From Candidatus Bathyarchaeota archaeon (lineage in GTDB: Archaea; Thermoproteota; Bathyarchaeia; TCS64): a DNA stretch of 64,000 nucleotides. Below are positions 57,307-64,000 of this stretch, in pieces. Positions within the stretch are counted from its first letter, which is position 1; each line of letters opens with the position of its first letter. A program made the translations under genes and the position numbers. A model generated the notes under the pieces. It saw nothing but the letters and a program-made list of their open reading frames with translations, ran no database searches and was not told where the DNA came from. The stretch is from the NCBI GenBank assembly GCA_016783455.1, contig JADHWN010000009.1, positions 1-64,000 of the forward strand, read 5' to 3'.

Positions 57307-58587
57307 TTGACGAATATGTCACCTTCTCGAAAAGCACGGTTGTTGGATTCATTATCACGGAGGAGATCCGAACTCGTAGAGCTCTGCTCAAACATGGTTA
57401 AGATCCCCAGTGACAACCCACCCGGAGACACCACTCAACTGGCCACATTCATGGCGGACTGTCTCTCAGAGAGGGGGGTCAAGGTCGACACATACGAGAC
57501 CCAGCCAGGTATAGTGAACCTCGTAGCACATTCGGGCGAGGGCTCCCCCCACCTGATCCTTAACGGTCACCTGGACCAGTTCCCAGGGGACGTGGGAGAA
57601 CCATGGAGTGTCCCACCTTACTCCGGGAGGATAGCCGACGGCAAGATATTCGGGAGGGGGAGTGGCGACATGAAGGGGGGGCTCGCGTCCCTCCTCTTCA
57701 CGTTCGGTATTCTCGCCCAGGAGGAGGGTGTGCCCGGGAGGGTGACGTTCACGGGGACCTCCGACGAGGAGACCGGGGGGAGATGGGGGGCCCTCTGGCT
57801 GCTCCAGAATGTCGAGGGCGTCAGGGGAGACGCCGTTCTCAACGGTGAGCCCTCAGGACTGACGGTGAGGATCGGCGAGAAGGGGAGGGTCCCGTTCAAG
57901 CTGATGGCCCCGGGGAAGGCGGCCCACGGGAGTTTCGCGGGCTACGTCGGCGAGAACGCCATCATGAAGATGGTAAAGGCCCTACCAGTGGTCGAGGAGA
58001 TGCGGGAGATGAGGGCTGTATTCACTCCTGAGACCAAGAGGCTCACCGAGGAGGTGATGAAGGGCTACGAGCAGCAGTACGGCCACGAGTCGAGGGAGAT
58101 GGCAGAGGTCCTCAGACATGTGACCGTGAACATCGGGGTCATCAGGGGGGGCACGAAGGACAACATCGTGCCCGCCCGCTGCGAGGCGGAGGTCGACATG
58201 AGGATCCCCCTGGGGATCGACCCCTTGGACCTGAAGGTAGAGCTGGAGTCAAGGATTAGCGGTGTAGACCCATCGATCACGGTGGAATGGGGGAGGCATC
58301 AATCAACCATCATCGAGTCCACGTACACTTCGAGCCAGAGCGAGATAGCCTCCTCCCTCTGGAAAAATTCGAAGGAGATCACGGGCACTGACCCCCTCCT
58401 GAGCTTCACATCCGGGGGAACCGACTGCAGGTTCTGGAGGAAGATCGGCGTCCCAGCGGTGTCCTATGGTCCCAGGGTCTACGGAATGGGGGGAGTGGAC
58501 GAGCACATCACGACAGACGACCTTGTAAAGATGGCCAAGGTCCACATGGGAACAGCCCTTGACTTCGTACACTCTAGATCACGGTAG
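57307..58587 (+). CDS. M20-family peptidase/deacylase (ArgE/DapE-like)
   Basis: LILNGHLDQFPGD...GRGSGDMKGGLASLLF...GTSDEETGGRWG...FTSGGTDCRFWRKIGVP. Confidence 0.95.
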   Translation: MTNMSPSRKARLLDSLSRRRSELVELCSNMVKIPSDNPPGDTTQLATFMADCLSERGVKVDTYETQPGIVNLVAHSGEGSPHLILNGHLDQFPGDVGEPWSVPPYSGRIADGKIFGRGSGDMKGGLASLLFTFGILAQEEGVPGRVTFTGTSDEETGGRWGALWLLQNVEGVRGDAVLNGEPSGLTVRIGEKGRVPFKLMAPGKAAHGSFAGYVGENAIMKMVKALPVVEEMREMRAVFTPETKRLTEEVMKGYEQQYGHESREMAEVLRHVTVNIGVIRGGTKDNIVPARCEAEVDMRIPLGIDPLDLKVELESRISGVDPSITVEWGRHQSTIIESTYTSSQSEIASSLWKNSKEITGTDPLLSFTSGGTDCRFWRKIGVPAVSYGPRVYGMGGVDEHITTDDLVKMAKVHMGTALDFVHSRSR

Positions 58588-58665
58588 TTATTCGTGAAAT
58601 CGCGCATGTGATGACTGTAAAGAACATACAAACAGAGTTATGACGACTAGAATAGAGCCTACGCA

Positions 58666-58758
58666 ATGTATGTGAGCTGGTTAAACTGGATTATACTGAT
58701 CTCCTTCGCGCTATCCGGGATATCAGGGCTCATAGCGGTGGGACGAAGTAAAAGGTAG
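58666..58758 (+). CDS. Candidate 30-aa single-TM microprotein
   Basis: MYVSWLNWIILISFALSGISGLIAVGRSKR*; not in the ORF track because of size. Confidence 0.35.
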   Translation: MYVSWLNWIILISFALSGISGLIAVGRSKR

Positions 58759-58884
58759 CCCCCGCAAGGTTTCATCGTACACTTCTCTAGGATATACTGA
58801 TAACATCGAGTGTTAACGCCGCGCGCGCAGAGACAGTGACAGCATCCACCCTAGCAGTGTGTAAATGAAAAAAGAAAAAGGGAA

Positions 58885-59592
58885 TTAACCTGCTGAAAGT
58901 TTCTCTCCCAGGCCTGTTCTTTCGAAGAGTATTGCAGCTATTAGACAGATCAGCGCCGATCCAACGGTGTAAGGTGTCTTCCAAGTAGGCGTAGTGAGGC
59001 TCTCCATATACCCGATGAAGAGTCCCAACCTGCCCATGAAAGTCTGGGCGAAGATGGCTCCGAAGCCTATGTACATGAGGTACTCGCCTACTCTGGACGT
59101 CCAGAATAGCGGTCCGCTCAGCTCCATTGTGTAGAGGAAGAACGTCAGTATCGTTAACACGGAGACCGCGATGGTTACCCTGTAGAGGAAGTCCAGTGGC
59201 ACGTTTGTCCAGAGCTTGACGATCGTCGCGTTTATCTGTCTGATGAACGACGTGAAGATCTGAGTCCTCAGCGATAGCGCCAGCCCCGTCCCGACGGTGA
59301 AGGCCAGCGGCAGCCTCGAAATATAGCCGTATGTTGGATGTACCCTGAAAAGCATCATCAACCCAAGTATTATCGAGAAGATTAGGATCCAGTCACCCGC
59401 CTGTATGCCGAGGACGGCCGTGTTCCAGATGTAGGTTAGGCCGATGACGACGCTGACGCCTGTCCCGGCTCCCAGGTATGAGAACTCAGCCCATGACCTG
59501 AGGGGGTTAGGCCTCCCGTAGAGGGTAGTGTACATGGCGAAGGATATGAATATCCCCACCACCACTGCAGCAAAACTTAAAAACTCGTTCAT
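58885..59592 (-). CDS. Multi-pass membrane protein (membrane cluster gene D)
   Basis: Several hydrophobic segments; tightly linked to the next three genes. Confidence 0.7.
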   Translation of the reverse strand: MNEFLSFAAVVVGIFISFAMYTTLYGRPNPLRSWAEFSYLGAGTGVSVVIGLTYIWNTAVLGIQAGDWILIFSIILGLMMLFRVHPTYGYISRLPLAFTVGTGLALSLRTQIFTSFIRQINATIVKLWTNVPLDFLYRVTIAVSVLTILTFFLYTMELSGPLFWTSRVGEYLMYIGFGAIFAQTFMGRLGLFIGYMESLTTPTWKTPYTVGSALICLIAAILFERTGLGEKLSAG

Positions 59593-59604
59593 TTCATCTT
59601 CCTC

Positions 59605-60480
59605 CTACCTTATCCCCGTCCTTTCCCTTGCACCTGAGCGCCTAGTCCATCCGTAGTGACCGATGTTTCCGATGATGATGAAGATTATCAGCGAGTAGTG
59701 CCCGAAGGTGAAGGCGTCCATCGACTTCAGCCCTGGGCCTGGAGAATTGATTAGGAACTCCAGCTCAGCCCCTCCCCTCGTGCTGGCCAACAACGCTGTT
59801 ATTAGGCCTGCGTCGAGGTTGGCTAGGTGCCCGGGAACCGAGACGCCGATAGAGTTCACCACCATGGGGACGCCGTACTGCAGCACCACGTGGTTTATGA
59901 GGTTTGTTGTGGCTAGTCCGGTAGTGTAGTCCGAGATCATGTCGAAGTCGCCTGCGTTCTGGATCTCGTCAAGGAAGGTGCCCTCGATGGACTGTCCCTT
60001 CCAGTCGACCCTTACGTTTGCGTGGAAGTCCTGTGCCAGGGCTGCGACTGCAGCTTCGTTGGGGAACACGTATCCGATGATGACGTAGTCCTCTCCCTCG
60101 GTGTAGTCGTAGTCGTCGGTCCATTTCTTCAACTGCTTGAAGATCTCCGGTGGGAGGGCTACGCCTTCGAAGTGCCCGAAGGCAATGCAAAGCTTGACGC
60201 CTTTCTCGATGAATATCTTGTGTGTGGCTAGTACCCCTGGTTTAAGCTCCATGTAGCCGCTGAACTCCATGTTCCATGTACTGAAGACGAGGTCACCCTC
60301 CTGGAGGGTATCGAGCTCCGTCTTATAGGCCTTAGTCTGGGCGCTGATCCCGATTGGCATCCCAATCGGACGGATCAGTGAGTATAGGACGATAGCGAAT
60401 AGGGCGAGGTATACCCATCTCTTGTCGTATGTTGCCATCTTCTTGTAGATTCCGCCTTCGTCAGACATCCTATTCATCAC
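59605..60480 (-). CDS. Membrane-anchored protein with large soluble domain (gene C)
   Basis: N- and C-terminal TM segments around EGDLVFSTWNMEFSGYMELKPGVLATHKIFIEKGVKLCIAFGHFEG... Confidence 0.7.
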   Translation of the reverse strand: MMNRMSDEGGIYKKMATYDKRWVYLALFAIVLYSLIRPIGMPIGISAQTKAYKTELDTLQEGDLVFSTWNMEFSGYMELKPGVLATHKIFIEKGVKLCIAFGHFEGVALPPEIFKQLKKWTDDYDYTEGEDYVIIGYVFPNEAAVAALAQDFHANVRVDWKGQSIEGTFLDEIQNAGDFDMISDYTTGLATTNLINHVVLQYGVPMVVNSIGVSVPGHLANLDAGLITALLASTRGGAELEFLINSPGPGLKSMDAFTFGHYSLIIFIIIGNIGHYGWTRRSGARERTGIR

Positions 60481-61114
60481 CCTCCCCGAAGCCCAAGAAC
60501 GCGACCTCCTTCCCCGTCAGCATGCGCACACCGAGAACGATGGCGCCGATGCTGACGCTGATGGAGAACATCCTTGAGACAGACATTCCGAAGGTGTCAG
60601 TTAGATAGGTCGCCGCTCCCTCGATCCCGGGGAAGAAGGCGCCCGTCAACGGGGCTTGGTACATTAGGACGACGAATCCGGCTATTAGTAGCAGTGCAGA
60701 CTGGGGGCTCCGAGCCCTGAAGGCCCTAGCCCCTGCCGAGGACATGTAGAACGCAAGGATCCCGTAGATGACTGAGCTCAGCGGAGTCACGACAGCCAAT
60801 AGGAGCCATTCGTACGCCCCCGCATGCTGACCGAAGATGAACCCGCTTAGGGTCATTATCGCCATCAATGCGAGGAGGTAGATATGGTAGACCCATCCCT
60901 TCCTCCTCTCGTTGATGAATCGGCCGCTTCTCCTGAACTGGGAGTAGACGGCGATCACGATGGTGAAGGCGTTCGTGACGGCTGCGATGGTCATCAGCTT
61001 ACCTGAGAGCCAGTCTAGGGGCCCCCATGGTATGAAGTACGGCACGAAGACAAGGAGGAACGAGACAATCAGAACGGTTATCTGCGCACTCCGACTCTTA
61101 AAGAATGAAGACAT
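60470..61114 (-). CDS. Multi-pass membrane protein (gene B)
   Basis: Hydrophobic segments; 11-nt overlap with gene C. Confidence 0.7.
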   Translation of the reverse strand: MSSFFKSRSAQITVLIVSFLLVFVPYFIPWGPLDWLSGKLMTIAAVTNAFTIVIAVYSQFRRSGRFINERRKGWVYHIYLLALMAIMTLSGFIFGQHAGAYEWLLLAVVTPLSSVIYGILAFYMSSAGARAFRARSPQSALLLIAGFVVLMYQAPLTGAFFPGIEGAATYLTDTFGMSVSRMFSISVSIGAIVLGVRMLTGKEVAFLGFGEGDE

Positions 61115-61125
61115 TTCATTTCACC

Positions 61126-61920
61126 TCAAGTCGCCAACAGCCTGTTGATGATGTCGCTGCCCAAGTTGACTGCGATGAGCCCAACTAGGATAGTGCCGAT
61201 GGCGATAAACTTGTAGATGTCCTGCACGCGTATGCTGGCCATCTGAGCGGGGTCCCTTGACAGATAGGCACCTGCAGCGGGCTGCTCCTCTCCCAGCATG
61301 ATGTAGTCAGAGGCACAGGCGAGGGCCGCCATGTTAGATGTATAGCATCCGGCTGTGATGGTGACGGCGCCGACGGCGTTGGCCATCTCAGCGAGGTTCA
61401 TGGCCTCGGACCAGTGCGAACCGGTCATGACCATAGTGCCGGGCCTCTCCCTAACGAGGATGCCTACGTAGCCCGGAGTGTAAGCGTACTGCTCACCACT
61501 CAGGAATGGCATGTCATCCTCATTGAAGGCCTCAGGCCTACCAGCGGCCGTGTACGCATTCCTGACCAAGTCGACGGCAGCCTCTCGCACGATGTACGAG
61601 CTGGCGCTCCCTCCAGTCGGTACAATGAGCCTTGTGTCCGTCTCTGCGCAGATTTTCGCGACGTATCCCAGTATGCTTAGCCCAGCTATGGTCCAGTAGT
61701 CGAACCCACCGCAGCCATAAGAGCAGACGACGGGCTTCCCCATCTCTGTTGATCGTCCTACGGCGTCTTCAATGGCATCGAGAGCTGGTACGCGGCGGAT
61801 GTAAGGAACTTTTGCACTTCCCATGAAGTTTATGGCTAAAACGAATATCAGTATCAGAAGCAAGAGACCGATGAGTCTCCCTTCAGCAAAACCTGGTAAT
61901 GTGAATAACGCATTTGTCAT
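61126..61920 (-). CDS. Membrane-anchored DUF6754-like protein (gene A)
   Basis: N- and C-terminal TM plus SYGCGGFDYWTIAGLSILGYVAKICAETDTRLIVPTGGSASSYIVREAA...SDYIMLGEEQPAAGAYLS. Confidence 0.65.
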   Translation of the reverse strand: MTNALFTLPGFAEGRLIGLLLLILIFVLAINFMGSAKVPYIRRVPALDAIEDAVGRSTEMGKPVVCSYGCGGFDYWTIAGLSILGYVAKICAETDTRLIVPTGGSASSYIVREAAVDLVRNAYTAAGRPEAFNEDDMPFLSGEQYAYTPGYVGILVRERPGTMVMTGSHWSEAMNLAEMANAVGAVTITAGCYTSNMAALACASDYIMLGEEQPAAGAYLSRDPAQMASIRVQDIYKFIAIGTILVGLIAVNLGSDIINRLLAT

Positions 61921-62168
61921 TTTGATTCACTGTTTACCCGTCTCATTAGTCTTATGATCATTATAATAGATTAACGGTGACAGTTATCATAAAATAGTAA
62001 TAAAATATGATAATTATAATACAATTCGTGTAATAATAACAGAATTATATTAATATATATAGTAAATTATTAAAATTATATTAATAATCCCTAATGTCTG
62101 TTACCATAACTGTGAAGTCGTGAAGTTTACCCTAATACTATTACATTATAAACGTCGAGGAAGGGCTA

Positions 62169-62840
62169 ATGACGGTCCCAAATTACATGCAGTCAAGAGA
62201 GGAGATGGTCATGCGATACCTGAAACGTGGCTATCTCCGGACGCCTAGACTAGCGGAGTCGATGAGAAGAGCCCCCAGGGAGCTGTTCGTAGAATCCCAT
62301 TTTTCACACCTAGTCTACTCTGATAGACCCATACCGATCCCACATTCAAAAGGTGACTGGACCCCACAGGCATACCAACACTCCCTCTTCTACGAGCCTC
62401 TAGACCTCCAGAAAGGTGACTCGTTCCTAGAGGTGGGTACAGGATCCGGCTACGGGGCAGCCCTGGCTTGGGAGATGGTGGGATCTAGAGGGAGGGTGGT
62501 TACCCTGGAGATAGACGAGGAGGCTTACAGCTTCGCCAAGATGTGCCTCGCCAGAGCCGAGTATCCCGAAGTCATCGTAGTGAACACGAACGGGTACGCA
62601 GGCTACCCTGAGATGGCGCCCTACGACAAGATCTGCGTCACCGCTTCGTCCGAAGCAATTCCAAGTGAACTGTTACAGCAGCTGAAAAAGCCTGGAAGGC
62701 TTGTAGCTCCACTAGGGGCGAAGGCCGAGCTCCGAGGTCAGGACCTCATGCTCTTCAAGAAGGACAGGGAGGGCAAAGTTACCGAGGAGAAACTTGGCAC
62801 GGTCATCTGCAGCCCTATGGTTGTGGATGAAGACAGGTAA
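62169..62840 (+). CDS. pcm: Protein-L-isoaspartate O-methyltransferase
   Basis: DRPIPIPHSKGDWTPQAYQHSLFYEPLDLQKGDSFLEVGTGSGYGAALAWEM...ICVTASSEAIPSELLQQLKKPGRLVAPLG. Confidence 0.9.
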   Translation: MTVPNYMQSREEMVMRYLKRGYLRTPRLAESMRRAPRELFVESHFSHLVYSDRPIPIPHSKGDWTPQAYQHSLFYEPLDLQKGDSFLEVGTGSGYGAALAWEMVGSRGRVVTLEIDEEAYSFAKMCLARAEYPEVIVVNTNGYAGYPEMAPYDKICVTASSEAIPSELLQQLKKPGRLVAPLGAKAELRGQDLMLFKKDREGKVTEEKLGTVICSPMVVDEDR

Positions 62841-62852
62841 GCCAGTGCTGTC

Positions 62853-63590
62853 TTATTTTTTACCCCTGAGTATGTCGAAGATGCTCTTCTTCCTACCGGC
62901 TGATTCGCTCGTCGGCTCTCTTCGCCCTATCCCTGCGAATGAGGAGGTGTCGACGTCAAATCCGACGCTGCTATTGAGGACTTCAATTAGGGATACTATC
63001 CCCAACCAGTTCGTGGCGTTGATGCTCATCGTCGGGGTCAAGAGCCCCGTGAATGTCACACCCTTATCCTGACATAGCTCTAGGAACGCCGCGTTCATCC
63101 CCGTTATAGCCCCGCTCGTTAAAGGGAGCACCCCCAACCTGCCGAGATCCGCAAGCTTCAGCTGGTCGGTGGAGTATCCGACGACGCTGCCCTCCAAGGT
63201 CTCGTCAGCCATGGGGAGGCCATTCAAGGCCACGATCTCGCCGACGTTTCTCTCCATGAGCCAGTCCATGAGCTCTCTCGCAATGGTCCTGTGGTGCTCC
63301 ATCGGGATCGGCTGGTTATCAACGATGATCAGGACATCCAGACCCTCATCGCCGTATATCCTGAATGGAAACTTCGTCCCAGCTCCTACCACGACGAGCA
63401 TGGGGGGTATGAGCTCGGACTCAATGTGGGCGATCTCCGTCATCTTCAGCGAGTCCTGTATTAGCATCGTCGTCGTCTCGCCTACGAAGCCCGGACCTGG
63501 AAAGCCCATTATCACGGTGGGCTCCTCGAGTTCAATCTCAGCGTCTTTAACCACTTTCACGATGCCGCTTATCTCCTGTCCCTCCGTCAA
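62853..63590 (-). CDS. PAC2-family protein (proteasome assembly chaperone-like)
   Basis: VIMGFPGPGFVGETTTMLIQDSLKMTEIAHIESELIPPMLVV...NGLPMADET...GAITGMNAAFLELCQDKG. Confidence 0.88.
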   Translation of the reverse strand: MTEGQEISGIVKVVKDAEIELEEPTVIMGFPGPGFVGETTTMLIQDSLKMTEIAHIESELIPPMLVVVGAGTKFPFRIYGDEGLDVLIIVDNQPIPMEHHRTIARELMDWLMERNVGEIVALNGLPMADETLEGSVVGYSTDQLKLADLGRLGVLPLTSGAITGMNAAFLELCQDKGVTFTGLLTPTMSINATNWLGIVSLIEVLNSSVGFDVDTSSFAGIGRREPTSESAGRKKSIFDILRGKK

Positions 63591-63667
63591 CTATCTAGAT
63601 TAATTATGTCTAACAGCCGTTTAAGCGTTGACAAGGTCACTTATTGAGGGCTATAGTAGTCCTCAGG

Positions 63668-63994
63668 CTATCTGGCTTCTTCAGATTCATCTTCCGAACT
63701 GTCGTCCACCAGTATCTCTACACCTTCGGAGTCTGGATCCCCGTTTTCTCCGAGTACCTCTCTGGAGACCTGTTTCCCCAGCCTCCTCTTGGTGGTCAGG
63801 GAGGTGTACCCTATGGCTATGGTCACCAGATTGATCACGACGAGGGGCTGGACGAAGGCATCTCCGATGAAGCCCATCATGAAGACTAGGTCAAAAAGGA
63901 CTGTTACCACCATGATGATGTCGAATGCAGCGAGGGTGCGACGGAGGTTCGGGGTCATCCTGCTCTGCAGGGCCCTCTGGAACTCCTTTTTCAT
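63668..63994 (-). CDS. Hypothetical two-TM membrane protein
   Basis: IMVVTVLFDLVFMMGFIGDAFVQPLVVINLVTIAIGY; may extend past the window. Confidence 0.5.
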   Translation of the reverse strand: MKKEFQRALQSRMTPNLRRTLAAFDIIMVVTVLFDLVFMMGFIGDAFVQPLVVINLVTIAIGYTSLTTKRRLGKQVSREVLGENGDPDSEGVEILVDDSSEDESEEAR

Positions 63995-64000
63995 CTCCTT

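Noticed and set aside
1-64000. CRISPR array
   Set aside because: No regularly spaced short repeats; the island repeats are irregular gene tails of variable length.
1-64000. rRNA or tRNA genes
   Set aside because: No cloverleaf or conserved rRNA segments recognised by eye; a tRNA search tool would be needed to exclude them.

Overview
Archaeal chromosome segment: TFB, an Alba-like gene, MtrH, a PAC2-family protein and VapBC/AbiE modules. Lineage is inferred to be Bathyarchaeia-like; I could not test this. Three blocks stand out. (1) About 1-16.8 kb is a toxin-antitoxin (TA) island with about 11 TA/Fic modules plus remnants and an orphan terminase pair. Successive modules are separated by partial duplicates of the 3' ends of neighbouring genes: terminase C-terminal tail, Nudix C-terminal tail and others. 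This looks like stepwise accretion of cassettes at gene 3' ends. (2) About 23.2-34.4 kb is a one-strand corrinoid methyltransfer cluster: two MtmB-like proteins without a pyrrolysine codon, three corrinoid proteins, a [2Fe-2S] reductive activator, three MtaA/MtbA-like proteins and an orphan MtrH, with no Mcr in the window. (3) About 35-64 kb is mostly metabolic and housekeeping genes: M28 peptidase, GH5-like, Dus, TFB, AKR, aminotransferase/acyl-CoA synthetase/BKACE, rpiA, a PhnN-like kinase, a reductive-dehalogenase-like protein, GGT, M20 peptidase, Pcm and PAC2. It also holds a four-gene membrane cluster of unknown function. Almost every transcription-unit boundary carries a short (CG)n / alternating purine-pyrimidine tract that is nearly absent from coding DNA and from gaps inside same-strand operons. 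Several genes (Alba, a VapC, the corrinoid activator, a small wHTH-like gene) show apparent single-nucleotide frameshifts that the ORF track misses. I identified no rRNA, tRNA, CRISPR array or transposase gene.
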